A DNA stretch of 10,449 nucleotides from the NCBI GenBank assembly GCA_031548675.1, contig JAVBQU010000045.1, forward strand, positions 1 to 10,449, in the 5' to 3' direction. Below the pieces are notes generated by a model. The model ran no database searches and was not told the origin of the DNA. It was given only the letters and a program-made list of their open reading frames with translations. Source of the stretch: JAVBQU01 sp031548675. Lineage in GTDB: Bacteria; Bacteroidota; Bacteroidia; Bacteroidales; P3. Position numbers and translations under genes: made by a program. How positions within the stretch are numbered: the first letter of the stretch is position 1; each line of letters opens with the position of its first letter. Of this stretch, positions 1 to 7,769 are shown piece by piece.

Positions 1-732
1 GTTTACTATATCGGGAATTATACCATATAAAATAAAGGCTAATAGGAAAATAGAAATAGCTCCTGTTATCACTAACCCTTTTTTGGTAACTTTTTGTGAT
101 TTGCGGAAATAGAAAATGTAAGCAATAGCGGGGATTGCCAAAAGGTTTAGTAAGTGGACTCCGATAGATATACCGATAAGGAATGCTAATAGAATCAGCC
201 AACGCAGCGAATTTTTATCATCTGCCGCCGCTTCCCATTTGAGTATAGCCCAGAATACGATTGCTGTAAAGAAAGACGACATCGCATAAACCTCGCCTTC
301 TACTGCTGAAAACCAAAAGGTATCGGAAAATGTATAAGCAAAAGCTCCTACCAATCCGCTTCCAAAAATTGCGAGCATCTGAGGCAGTTGCAATTCTTTA
401 TTATTCCGAAGAACTATTTTCTTTGCAAAAATATTAATTGACCAAAACAGGAATAAAATGGTAAATCCGCTGGCAATAGCCGACATGATATTTACCATTA
501 CAGCCACATGCTGTAAATCACTTGAGAAAAGTGTAAAAATGCGGGCAAATAATTGGAAAGTGGGTGCTCCGGGAGGGTGTCCTACTTCCAGCTTATAGGA
601 AGTGGCAATATATTCTCCACAATCCCACCAGCTTGCTGTGGGTTCAGCTGTCATGATGTAAACTGCACAGGCAGCGATACAAACCAGCCAGCCTAAAATG
701 TTATTCCATCTTTGATAATTCTTCATTTGCAT
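1..732 (-). CDS. DUF2723 family multi-pass membrane protein (glycosyltransferase-like), 3' end missing
   Basis: The frame is open from an ATG at 732 to the window edge, giving the first 244 residues of a longer protein. The start reads MQMKNYQRWNNILGW; a second ATG two codons in is equally possible. A first membrane helix (about residues 11-27) leads into the motif WWDCGEYIATSYKLEVGHPP (35-54), whose acidic residues and GHPPGAP match the first external loop of DUF2723 proteins, which are widespread in Bacteroidota and resemble eukaryotic TMEM260. Further hydrophobic helices lie near 76-103, 119-140, 150-166, 177-193, 195-209 and 219-238. TMEM260 is a protein O-mannosyltransferase, so a lipid-linked-sugar-dependent transferase in the inner membrane is a reasonable inference, not proven. 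Family members are usually around 1,000 residues or more, so most of the gene lies outside the window. It is not in the iorAB operon, because a strong terminator separates them. Confidence 0.88.
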   Translation of the reverse strand, partial: MQMKNYQRWNNILGWLVCIAACAVYIMTAEPTASWWDCGEYIATSYKLEVGHPPGAPTFQLFARIFTLFSSDLQHVAVMVNIMSAIASGFTILFLFWSINIFAKKIVLRNNKELQLPQMLAIFGSGLVGAFAYTFSDTFWFSAVEGEVYAMSSFFTAIVFWAILKWEAAADDKNSLRWLILLAFLIGISIGVHLLNLLAIPAIAYIFYFRKSQKVTKKGLVITGAISIFLLAFILYGIIPDIVN

Positions 733-804
733 GTTATTTATGTATTTGATATATAAAACAAGTTAGTAAACGCTGTTCTCTTTATTTTATTTTAAACGAA
801 CATA

Positions 805-812
805 CAAAGTTA
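805..812 (-). promoter_or_regulatory. Candidate Bacteroidota -7 promoter element for the DUF2723 gene
   Basis: On the minus strand this reads TAACTTTG, matching the TAnnTTTG -7 consensus of Bacteroidota primary-sigma promoters. It lies about 73 bases upstream of the ATG at 732 and downstream of the iorB terminator, where a promoter for the next gene is expected. No good TTTG -33 box sits at the usual 19-21 base distance, so the call rests on the -7 element and position alone. Confidence 0.45.
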
Positions 813-871
813 TGAAAAAATGCTTAATGTGAGACTTTTAAAGAATATTTTTTTACGAATAATCGCAAATA

Positions 872-917
872 AAAAGTCAAAGCCCTGTTTTATCAATAAA
901 ACAGGGCTTTGACTTTT
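872..917 (-). terminator. Perfect 21-bp-stem intrinsic terminator after iorB
   Basis: Arms 872-892 and 897-917 are exact reverse complements around a 4-base loop (893-896). The stem core is AAAGCCCTG/CAGGGCTTT. On the minus strand the stem is followed by TTTTTATTT, a usable U-tract, and it begins 20 bases past the iorB stop. The plus strand also has a short T-run at the stem end, but no plus-strand gene precedes it. The element therefore most likely ends the iorA-iorB transcript and insulates the DUF2723 gene. Confidence 0.9.
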
Positions 918-937
918 GTAATTCAATGAAATATATT

Positions 938-1513
938 TTATTTCTTAGCTGCGTCGTAACCGGCTTTCATGGCGGTAATATTGGTATTTACCACTTCCTC
1001 ACCTTTTCTTCCGAATATATTACGGATAGCTTGTTCAAATTTAGTATAGTCTATTCCTAAATAATGAACGGCTGCTCCTAAAATAACCATATTGGCTGCT
1101 TTAACATTGCCCAAATCTTTGGCGATGGTATCTGCATCAATTGCTACATGGTTTTTTACTTTGTTTACTTCTGCCAATACATTTTCTATTTGCGGATAGT
1201 TAGAAATATTGATGTATGGAGTAGTGCTGGTTATTAACCAGCCATCCGGAGCAAGCATAGGTAAATAACGTAAACTTTCCATAGGCTCTACGGCTATAAT
1301 CAAATCTGCCTTGCCTTCGGGAATTAAATCTGAATAAATTTCATTATCCGAAATACGCAGATTGGATGAAACATCTCCCCCACGCTGGCTCATGCCGTGT
1401 ACTTCAGATTGTTTAAGGTACATACCCATATCCAATGCAGCAGAGCCGATGATAGCAGCAATAGAAAGAATACCTTGTCCTCCGACACCTGCTAATATTA
1501 TATCTTTTTTCAT
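938..1513 (-). CDS. iorB: Indolepyruvate:ferredoxin oxidoreductase, beta (gamma-domain) subunit
   Basis: This 191-residue protein has the full length of the POR-gamma type subunit of 2-oxoacid:ferredoxin oxidoreductases. The N-terminus MKKDIILAGVGGQGILSIA carries the glycine-rich GVGGQGI motif (residues 9-15). HGMSQRGGDVSSNLRIS follows at about 39-55 and is characteristic of IorB. With IorA it converts aryl pyruvates such as indolepyruvate to the aryl-acyl-CoA, CO2 and reduced ferredoxin in the cytoplasm, a step in anaerobic breakdown of aromatic amino acids. It begins 24 bases after the iorA stop, so the two are co-transcribed, and a strong terminator follows it. The start is the ATG at 1513; no alternative is needed. 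The order iorA-iorB is the usual one. Confidence 0.93.
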   Translation of the reverse strand: MKKDIILAGVGGQGILSIAAIIGSAALDMGMYLKQSEVHGMSQRGGDVSSNLRISDNEIYSDLIPEGKADLIIAVEPMESLRYLPMLAPDGWLITSTTPYINISNYPQIENVLAEVNKVKNHVAIDADTIAKDLGNVKAANMVILGAAVHYLGIDYTKFEQAIRNIFGRKGEEVVNTNITAMKAGYDAAKK

Positions 1514-1537
1514 ATTATATGTCTGAATTTTTATTGA

Positions 1538-3160
1538 TTATTGATTTTGGGCTTTTTCTTTTTCTGCAAATTTAGCTCTGATACGTTTGTTTGCGGAAAC
1601 AATACATTCGCGGCGGGGAATAATTACGGATAAACCTTGGTAAGCTATTTCTTCGCGAACGATAGCAGAGTTTTCTTCATGTTTGTTACGCAAAGGTTTA
1701 AAAATGCGGATATGTTCTTTGGCAACACCTAATCCTTCGCATATAGCCTCAATACGTCCTGTTCCTGCAGAAGTCTGACCTCCGGTCATACCGGTAATTT
1801 CATTATCCAAAATAAATACTGTCATATTAGTATTTTCATTTACTGCATCCAATAATCCTGTCATACCTGAGTGAGTAAAAGTAGAGTCTCCGATAACGGC
1901 AAGAGCAGGATATAAACCTGCATCGGCAGCACCTTTTGCCATAGTAATGGAAGCTCCCATATCAACAGTGGTGTGGATAGCATTGTAAGGAGGCAAACCG
2001 CCTAAAGTATAACATCCGATATCTGCAAAAACGCGTCCGTTAGGGTATTCTTTCAATACTTCCCACATAGCAGCGTACGAATCGATATGCGGACAGCCTG
2101 TACATAATGCGGGTGGACGTTGAGCTACCAAATCGGGCATTTCTGATCCTTCTTGTACGGGCAAACCCAATGCTTTCGCAACTCTTACGGGATTCAATTC
2201 TCCATCGTATTGAAGTGTACCATCTAGGCGTCCTTTAATTTTTTTACCTTTATGTAAAAATCCTTTCATTTGCTCTTCTACCAAAGGTTGTCCTTCCTCC
2301 AAAACCAAAATTTCATCGCACTCTTCGTAGAGCTTGTCTATCATTTTGTAAGGTAACGGATATTGGGTAACTTTTACAATAGGATGTGTTATTTTGGTTT
2401 CTTGGAAATTCTCCATCAAGTAATTGAAAGCAATACCTGTGGTAATGATTCCCAATTTTTTATCTGTCCCTTCAAAGTATTTGTTGAATCCTTGCTCTTC
2501 TGATTCTTTAGTAAAAACGGGTTGTTTTTCAATCAAAGCCCTGTATTGGCGTTGTGCATTTACAGGTAGAAGAATAAATTGTTTTGAATTTTCTGGCAGT
2601 TTTAATTCGTTTTGCGGACGTACGGCACGACGAACAACTCCGGCACGGGAGTGTGCTAAACGGGTTGTAATACGTAACATTACAGGCGTCCCTAATTTTT
2701 CTGAAAGATCGTAACCGTAATGCATCATATCATAGGCTTCTTGCTGGGTAGAGGGTTCCAAAATAGGAATCATAGCCCAACGTCCGAAATATCTTGAATC
2801 TTGTTCATCTTGTGATGAGTGCATAGAGGGGTCGTCGGCAGCTATGATAATTAAACCACCATTAGCTCCGGTAATAGCCATATTCATAAAAGGGTCGGCT
2901 GCTACATTAAGTCCCACATGCTTCATGCAGGTTAAAGTACGTTTTCCTGCATAAGACATTCCGATTGCAGATTCTACTGCCGTTTTTTCGTTGGTAGTCC
3001 ACTTGCTGCGGATGTTTCTTTCTTTAGCTTCTTTTGAATGTTGAATGTATTCAGTGATTTCAGTAGAAGGAGTACCGGGGTAAGAAAATACTCCCGAAAG
3101 TCCTGCATCAATAGCTCCTTGTGCAATGGCTTCATCGCCTAACAGCAACAGTTTTTGCAT
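1538..3160 (-). CDS. iorA: Indolepyruvate:ferredoxin oxidoreductase alpha subunit, short form without C-terminal ferredoxin domain
   Basis: The 540-residue protein carries the thiamine-diphosphate-dependent catalytic unit. The N-terminal pyrimidine-binding domain includes FSYPGTPSTEI (25-35) and a conserved glutamate in NEKTAVESAIG (57-67). A central transketolase-C-like domain runs to about 335. CTGCPH (353-358) begins the TPP-binding domain, which contains the cofactor motif GDSTFTHSG (424-432) followed by LDNEITGMTGGQ (451-462). Many IorA proteins are about 600-650 residues and end in a ferredoxin domain with two CxxCxxCxxxCP motifs. This one stops after PRRECIVSANKRIRAKFAEK, so that domain is absent and electrons must leave by another carrier. 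I believe short forms are usual in Bacteroidota. A matching promoter lies 62-92 bases upstream of the ATG at 3160, and iorB follows after 24 bases. Confidence 0.93.
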   Translation of the reverse strand: MQKLLLLGDEAIAQGAIDAGLSGVFSYPGTPSTEITEYIQHSKEAKERNIRSKWTTNEKTAVESAIGMSYAGKRTLTCMKHVGLNVAADPFMNMAITGANGGLIIIAADDPSMHSSQDEQDSRYFGRWAMIPILEPSTQQEAYDMMHYGYDLSEKLGTPVMLRITTRLAHSRAGVVRRAVRPQNELKLPENSKQFILLPVNAQRQYRALIEKQPVFTKESEEQGFNKYFEGTDKKLGIITTGIAFNYLMENFQETKITHPIVKVTQYPLPYKMIDKLYEECDEILVLEEGQPLVEEQMKGFLHKGKKIKGRLDGTLQYDGELNPVRVAKALGLPVQEGSEMPDLVAQRPPALCTGCPHIDSYAAMWEVLKEYPNGRVFADIGCYTLGGLPPYNAIHTTVDMGASITMAKGAADAGLYPALAVIGDSTFTHSGMTGLLDAVNENTNMTVFILDNEITGMTGGQTSAGTGRIEAICEGLGVAKEHIRIFKPLRNKHEENSAIVREEIAYQGLSVIIPRRECIVSANKRIRAKFAEKEKAQNQ

Positions 3161-3221
3161 AGTATATGTTGTTGGTTTTTAAAGATTAAAGTATTTTTAT
3201 TTGAATACGCAAATTAATTGG

Positions 3222-3252
3222 CAAATCTACGCATTTATTTTGTATAAACAAA
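3222..3252 (-). promoter_or_regulatory. Bacteroidota-type promoter for iorAB
   Basis: On the minus strand TTTG (3249-3252) is followed after exactly 19 bases by TAGATTTG (3222-3229). This fits the -33 TTTG / -7 TAnnTTTG consensus and spacing of Bacteroidota housekeeping promoters. Transcription would start near 3215-3218, giving a leader of about 55 bases before the iorA ATG. It lies in the gap downstream of adenine deaminase, so iorAB is probably its own transcription unit. Confidence 0.75.
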
Positions 3253-3366
3253 GTAGAATAACAACTTGATTTATCACGAAATGTCAACAAATAAATGCAA
3301 CTTTTGATTTAAGAAATGAAGAAAATACAAGGATATTTTTGAATTTTAAAAATCAGGCATTTATGA

Positions 3367-4992
3367 TTATTTTACAAACAAGGAAGTATATGTAAATGCT
3401 GCTCCGTCAAACAAGCCTTTATCGCTTAGCTTAAGTTGGGGAATTACTAATAAAGCCATAAATGAAAGTGTCATAAACGGACTTTGTAAAACAGAGCCCA
3501 TGTTTTTAACTTGGGCTTCTAATTGTTGGTATTGTTTTGCTAAGGTGTAAGCATCTTCATTTGCCATCAATCCGGCAAAAGGCAAGGGCAAGATTTCGGC
3601 TTTATTTTGCAAGCTTACAGAGATTCCTCCTTTGCAATCGATTAATGCATTTACTGCTGAAACCATATCATCATCGTTAGTGCCTACACAAATGATATTG
3701 TGGCAGTCGTGGGCAATAGTGGAGGCAAAAGCACCCTGCTTAAGACCTATATTTTTAATAAAAGCAATAGCAGGTTTGGCTGTTTGGTAACGATTAAGTA
3801 CCATCATTTTTAAAATATCATTTTCCAAATCGCTTACCACTTTATTGTCTTTAATTTTTGCCGGATAAGTTCCGGCATGAGTCATCAACTCTCCGGGTAT
3901 GATTTCTATTACTTTAATTTTCGCTGTTTCTGCTCTTACAGCTAAATCTTCCGGACATATTTTTTGAGTATTAAAGTTATTGACAGGCTTTTCGTTTATA
4001 AAAGGGATATAAGACTTACCGTTTTCTCCTATTAATTCTCCTTTGATAAAAGTTTTTTGAATATTGAAATCTTGAGGATTATCAAAAATGATAAAATCGG
4101 CATCATCTCCCTGCTGTAATAGCCCTACCTTGAGATGGTAATGTTTTACAGGGTTATAGGTACAAGCTCGTAAAATGGTAAGTAAATCACAACCTTTTTG
4201 CAAAGCCCGTCTGATAAGCAAATTGATATGCCCTTGCAGTAAATCCTGCGGATGCTTATCATCGGAACAAAACATAACTTTATCAGGATATTGCTTGATA
4301 AGCGGAAAAAGAGAATCAAAATTTTTCGCAGCACTGCCTTCACGTATTTGAATAGTCATACCGAGGGCTATTTTTTCTAAAGCTTCGTCCAAAGTCATAC
4401 ATTCGTGATCGGTGCTGATGCCCGCCGATGCATATTTTTGCAGATTATCGCCCGAAAGTGCAGGTGCATGCCCATCGATAGGTTTTCCATATTGTTTTGC
4501 CAATGCTATTTTTTGCATCACTATAGGGTCGTTGTAAACTACACCCGGATAATTCATCATCTCTGATAAATAGCTTATTTCAGGCATTGCAAGCAGTTCT
4601 TTGGTTTCTTGGATTCCGATGATGCCGCCTGAGGTTTCAAAACCTGTAGCAGGAACACACGAGGGTGCTCCGAAGAAAAATTTAAAAGGAGTTTTTTGTG
4701 CATTCTGTATCATAAACTTCACTCCTTCTATACCCAATACATTAGCTATTTCGTGAGGGTCGGAAACAGTAGCTACTGTACCATGTTTTACAGCTTCGCG
4801 AGCAAAATCGCTCGGTATAAGCATGGAACTTTCGATATGAATATGGGCATCTATCAATCCTGGAGCGATATAACAGTTCGAAACATCTTCTTTCTCTATA
4901 ACAGATGTGATTTTTCCGTTTTCTACTGTAATTTCGCCCTTAAAAATTCGTTGGGCAATTACGTCTATGATATTTCCACTATAGGTTTGCAT
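3367..4992 (-). CDS. ade: Adenine deaminase
   Basis: This 541-residue amidohydrolase hydrolyses adenine to hypoxanthine and ammonia in purine salvage. The N-terminal beta-sandwich part is followed by APGLIDAHIHIESSML (43-58), holding the metal-binding HxH (H50, H52) and the nearby glutamate typical of Ade. TVSDPHEIANVLG (75-87), the histidines of PIDGHAP (171-177) and TDHECM (194-199), and the catalytic-site FCSDDKHP (241-248) follow in order. The C-terminal domain ends with SFMALLVIPQLKLSDKGLFDG, the expected Ade ending, so the gene is full length and intact. The ATG at 4992 is chosen because it gives the usual short leader before the sandwich domain. It stands alone: rsmG upstream is separated by a 311-base gap, and iorA downstream has its own promoter. 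Confidence 0.95.
   Translation of the reverse strand: MQTYSGNIIDVIAQRIFKGEITVENGKITSVIEKEDVSNCYIAPGLIDAHIHIESSMLIPSDFAREAVKHGTVATVSDPHEIANVLGIEGVKFMIQNAQKTPFKFFFGAPSCVPATGFETSGGIIGIQETKELLAMPEISYLSEMMNYPGVVYNDPIVMQKIALAKQYGKPIDGHAPALSGDNLQKYASAGISTDHECMTLDEALEKIALGMTIQIREGSAAKNFDSLFPLIKQYPDKVMFCSDDKHPQDLLQGHINLLIRRALQKGCDLLTILRACTYNPVKHYHLKVGLLQQGDDADFIIFDNPQDFNIQKTFIKGELIGENGKSYIPFINEKPVNNFNTQKICPEDLAVRAETAKIKVIEIIPGELMTHAGTYPAKIKDNKVVSDLENDILKMMVLNRYQTAKPAIAFIKNIGLKQGAFASTIAHDCHNIICVGTNDDDMVSAVNALIDCKGGISVSLQNKAEILPLPFAGLMANEDAYTLAKQYQQLEAQVKNMGSVLQSPFMTLSFMALLVIPQLKLSDKGLFDGAAFTYTSLFVK
4982..4989 (+). promoter_or_regulatory. Possible plus-strand -7 element TAGGTTTG over the ade start
   Basis: TAGGTTTG matches the TAnnTTTG -7 consensus on the plus strand and overlaps the first codons of ade. 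It would start a transcript near 4996, about 17 bases before the ATG of the small plus-strand ORF at 5013. No TTTG -33 box is found at the right distance, so this may be a chance match. Confidence 0.25.
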
Positions 4993-5012
4993 GGTTAATT
5001 TAGTTACATGTT

Positions 5013-5267
5013 ATGCGTAACGAGAAAAAATTGCAATCTTACATTAATAAACAATTGTTTATGGGGCTTGTTTTGTTTTGGCTTGTTTATTATTTATTAT
5101 CCAACAGGTCTGTGGTTATTGGTCATTTCTTACTCGACACTTTGATTTTTTCATGTTGTATCCTTGCAAGTATGCATTACAGAATCAATGATTCTTCCAT
5201 TAAATTTAGAGAAATCTGCTACAGAACAATATATCTACCTGAATATAATACAAATACAAGATACTAA
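5013..5267 (+). CDS. Doubtful small membrane protein, 84 aa, only candidate plus-strand gene
   Basis: I do not recognise this protein. It occupies most of the 311-base gap between ade and rsmG, the only place in the window where a plus-strand ORF does not shadow a minus-strand gene. It starts with a charged segment (MRNEKKLQSYINKQ), then has two hydrophobic stretches at about residues 16-30 and 35-53 separated by LSNRS, and ends in a polar tail with several aromatic residues. That would suit a small two-helix inner-membrane protein, or the membrane N-terminus of something longer that has been lost. A TAnnTTTG-like -7 element lies at 4982-4989, and its start is only 20 bases from the divergent ade ATG. 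With no homolog recognised and a short length, it could equally be a chance ORF in AT-rich DNA. Confidence 0.35.
   Translation: MRNEKKLQSYINKQLFMGLVLFWLVYYLLSNRSVVIGHFLLDTLIFSCCILASMHYRINDSSIKFREICYRTIYLPEYNTNTRY
5047..5062. promoter_or_regulatory. 16-bp perfect palindrome upstream of ade, possible operator
   Basis: ATAAACAATTGTTTAT is its own reverse complement. It lies 55-70 bases upstream of the ade ATG, where a regulator controlling ade could bind, and inside the doubtful small plus-strand ORF. A weak -7-like sequence on the minus strand (TAAGATTG, 5034-5041) lies between the palindrome and ade. AT-rich palindromes of this size can arise by chance, so a regulatory role is only suggested. 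Confidence 0.3.
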
Positions 5268-5303
5268 GCATTTATTTTAAAAATAGATAACCCACTGATT
5301 ATT

Positions 5304-5927
5304 TTATTTCATGGGAAGGTATACCACTTTTTTGGTTTCAAAAAACTCTTCTTCGAAATAATGGGATAAATTATAGAGCTTAATTTTATTTTGGAAAGGT
5401 TTTAATTCTTCGGTTAAATCGCCCCCTTTGAGATATAAGATACCATTTGATAGTTTATGATATTGCACCGGAGATATTTTATTTTTTACCCATTGATAAA
5501 AATCGGGCAAAACGGTTACAGCACGGCTTACCACAAAATCAAATTTTTCTTTTACATCTTCTGCCCGTATCTGTTCTGCTTTCACATTTTGTAATCCAAT
5601 ACTTTGGGCTACTTCGTTTACCACTTTTATTTTTTTCCCAATCGAATCTATTAAATAAAAATGTGTATCGGGAAATAAAATTGCCAATGGAATGCCGGGA
5701 AATCCACCTCCGGTACCTACATCTAAAATTTCACTATTGGGCTTAAACCCTTGTACTTTGGCAATACCCAGCGAGTGCAGAATATGATGTACTACAATAT
5801 TTTCTATATCCTTACGGGAAATTACATTAATACGATCATTCCAATAAGCATATAATTCAGGAAGTTGAGCAAATTGTTCTAACTGCTTCGTTGTAAGTTC
5901 CGGAAAATATTTTTGAAGTAGATTCAT
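5304..5927 (-). CDS. rsmG: 16S rRNA (guanine527-N7)-methyltransferase RsmG (GidB)
   Basis: This 207-residue S-adenosylmethionine-dependent methyltransferase is the usual length for RsmG, which places N7-methylguanosine at position 527 of 16S rRNA. The N-terminal helical part includes AYWNDRINVISRKDIENIVVHHILHS (about 27-52), the conserved 'W-N-x-x-x-N-L/V-S-R' region. The SAM-binding loop is ILDVGTGGGFPGIPLAI (67-83), followed by LIDSIGKK (92-99) and the conserved FVVSRAV (131-137). The gene starts 8 bases after the stop of the upstream iron-sulfur protein, so it is probably read through from that operon, although functionally unrelated. Loss of rsmG in other bacteria gives low-level streptomycin resistance; nothing here indicates a defect. 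Confidence 0.95.
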   Translation of the reverse strand: MNLLQKYFPELTTKQLEQFAQLPELYAYWNDRINVISRKDIENIVVHHILHSLGIAKVQGFKPNSEILDVGTGGGFPGIPLAILFPDTHFYLIDSIGKKIKVVNEVAQSIGLQNVKAEQIRAEDVKEKFDFVVSRAVTVLPDFYQWVKNKISPVQYHKLSNGILYLKGGDLTEELKPFQNKIKLYNLSHYFEEEFFETKKVVYLPMK

Positions 5928-5935
5928 TTATATTT

Positions 5936-6949
5936 TCAACTAATTTGATTTAGACTCTCCGCTATATTCATATCCACCGGACAACGACGCGAACAACGAC
6001 CACAGCCAATACAACCACGCACATCCAAGCGTTGAGGCATGTACGACAATTTGTGCATCAGGCGTTGACGCCAACGAGCACCCTGTGTTTCGCGTGGGTT
6101 GTGTCCCGAAGTATGAAGTGTAAACAATTTTGCCCCGCAAGTATCCCAAAGGCGAACACGCTGCCCTTGACTTCCTTTATTTTCATCTTGAATATCGAAA
6201 CAAGCGCAAACCGGACAAATATACGCACAAGCTGCACAACCAATACATTTCATCGCATATTCGTCGAATAGATTACTGTCGAAAACAGCGTTTAATCGTT
6301 CGGTTATATTGGTGTCGTCAAAGCGTTTGGGTACATTTGCCAAATACTTGTCTTTGTCTGATGCATCGCCGTCTTCAAATAATTCAGGAGCAGCGTTTAC
6401 AATCGCTTCGCCTTTTGGCGTAAGGACTTCGACTATATAATCGCCGGTATCTTTTTTAGTCAATAAAATATCATTGCCTTTGGTATTTCCCGGACTTCCA
6501 CCAATAGAAGTGCAGAAGCAATAATCGTCCGATTTATTACAAGACAATCCCACAAAAGTGGTGCGTTCCATGCGGCGTGCAAAAATCGGATCGCCCGGCT
6601 CCCAATTGAAAATAGCAGCCAAGCCTTCCATTCCAGCAACATCACACGGACGAATGCCCCAAACGATTTTGTAAGGAATAGCATCCAAATCGAAATCCTT
6701 CACATCAACATCGTCTTTGCTTTTGGTGTAGCTAAACAATTTTTCAACGCGTGGATATACAATCGATTTTGCCGACATATCTGGCAAAATATAATCTTCT
6801 GCCACCTCGTCAGCCGAAGTGATGCGTTTGTACCCAACTCGTTTGCCTTGTTGAGTGGGTGCATACATGTGTTGTTTGCCTTCGGCTAAAAGTTTTTCCA
6901 ACAACTTTTTATAGTTGGCGGCACGAAGGAGTTTTATTTGAGTGTTCAT
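5936..6949 (-). CDS. AsrA/HydB-like 4Fe-4S dicluster electron-transfer protein (Flx-type subunit)
   Basis: This 337-residue soluble protein belongs to the group containing anaerobic sulfite reductase subunit A and the beta subunit of sulfhydrogenase. The N-terminal domain carries WGIRPCDVAGME (97-108) and GLSCNKSDDYCFCTSIGGSPG (134-154), whose cysteines C102, C137, C144 and C146 are typical of the family. Two [4Fe-4S] motifs follow: C235, C238, C241, C245 with P246 and extra cysteines C248 and C250, and C313, C316, C319, C323 with P324. It would pass electrons between a flavin or NAD(P)H-oxidising partner and an Hdr-like acceptor. It lies 3 bases after its sister protein, so the two are almost certainly translationally coupled. 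No NAD-binding or hydrogenase catalytic subunit is visible here, so donor and acceptor cannot be named from this window. Confidence 0.8.
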   Translation of the reverse strand: MNTQIKLLRAANYKKLLEKLLAEGKQHMYAPTQQGKRVGYKRITSADEVAEDYILPDMSAKSIVYPRVEKLFSYTKSKDDVDVKDFDLDAIPYKIVWGIRPCDVAGMEGLAAIFNWEPGDPIFARRMERTTFVGLSCNKSDDYCFCTSIGGSPGNTKGNDILLTKKDTGDYIVEVLTPKGEAIVNAAPELFEDGDASDKDKYLANVPKRFDDTNITERLNAVFDSNLFDEYAMKCIGCAACAYICPVCACFDIQDENKGSQGQRVRLWDTCGAKLFTLHTSGHNPRETQGARWRQRLMHKLSYMPQRLDVRGCIGCGRCSRRCPVDMNIAESLNQIS

Positions 6950-6952
6950 AGT

Positions 6953-7756
6953 TTACCCTATAAAATTTTCTTTATCATTCGGTTGGAAAGTTGCCATAGC
7001 ACAACCTTCGTTGCGGTTTGTGCCTGACACCATACCATATACTTCACGAATTTCTTCCGACAATCTAATCGGCAGCAGATGAATAGGAATATTTACCGGA
7101 CAAGCTTCGGCACATTGTCCGCATGAAATACAACGCCCCGACAAGTGCATAGCGCGCATAACATGCCATTCTAGATTACCCTCGGTGTTGGCTGCTACCG
7201 GAATCCATTGCGGTTGATTGCTTTCCACCGTGCATTGTGTACAATAGCAAAGCGGACAAGCCTGACGGCAAGCATAACACTTGATGCAGTTTTCCATTTC
7301 GTTTTTCCAAAATGCCCAACGCTCATCGGTGTTCATTGCTGAGATTTTGTCTAGTAAAGCTTGATCTTCAGCATTTAATTTATGCTCAACAGTTGCTAAA
7401 TAGTTTTCTATCTCTTCAAAAGTGCGGAACTCAGCAATTTCGCCACCGGCTTTCATCGCAATGGCAATCAAACCGTCTTCTTTCAACTGTTTTTCGGCAG
7501 CCAAACGGATAATACCGCGCAAAGTGTTGGTATTAGCCACAATGGCAGGTTTGCCGAGCGATACAATTTCTTTTTTATAAAGATACATCGCCAAGTTTTG
7601 TGTGCAACGCTCATCATAGATAAGTCGTGATGCTTCATCTTCATTGCGTGCAAATGCCGGACGAACACGCCCTTGCGATCCTTCTGCATATCCTACAACG
7701 CATTGCACATCGCCCGATTGCAGGAGTTTGGTTGCTATTTCGTTTAATTTGCTCAT
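6953..7756 (-). CDS. 4Fe-4S dicluster ferredoxin-type protein of an Hdr/Flx-like electron-transfer module
   Basis: This 267-residue protein has an N-terminal alpha/beta domain (about 1-125) with little residue-level signature, then two cluster motifs. The first is C157, C160, C163, C167 with P168, plus extra cysteines C170, C172 and C175. The second is C209, C212, C215, C219 with P220, followed by VNIPIHLLPIRLSEEIREVYG. The layout resembles the iron-sulfur subunits paired with MvhD/FlxD and HdrA in anaerobes, including F420-dehydrogenase-beta-like and FlxB/FlxC-like proteins. It is probably cytoplasmic; no signal peptide or membrane segment is seen. Its natural upstream neighbour would be mvhD, but a nuclease gene and two hairpin spacers now separate them. 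I cannot tell which Flx subunit it corresponds to. Confidence 0.75.
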   Translation of the reverse strand: MSKLNEIATKLLQSGDVQCVVGYAEGSQGRVRPAFARNEDEASRLIYDERCTQNLAMYLYKKEIVSLGKPAIVANTNTLRGIIRLAAEKQLKEDGLIAIAMKAGGEIAEFRTFEEIENYLATVEHKLNAEDQALLDKISAMNTDERWAFWKNEMENCIKCYACRQACPLCYCTQCTVESNQPQWIPVAANTEGNLEWHVMRAMHLSGRCISCGQCAEACPVNIPIHLLPIRLSEEIREVYGMVSGTNRNEGCAMATFQPNDKENFIG

Positions 7757-7769
7757 AATATTTTAGTTA

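Noticed and set aside
2424..2714. 96-residue plus-strand ORF inside iorA
   Set aside because: It is antisense to the central domain of iorA, has no promoter and looks like a shadow of the real gene.
3253..3366. Terminator for ade
   Set aside because: The region is AT-rich with only weak self-complementarity; no stem and T-run pair could be supported.
6130..6423. 97-residue plus-strand ORF inside the AsrA/HydB-like gene
   Set aside because: It is antisense to the cysteine-rich region, and its composition is what an opposite-strand reading of Cys/Gly-rich codons gives.
5936..7756. Calling the two dicluster proteins hydrogenase or sulfite reductase
   Set aside because: They resemble accessory electron-transfer subunits of those enzymes, but no catalytic NiFe or siroheme subunit is in the window.
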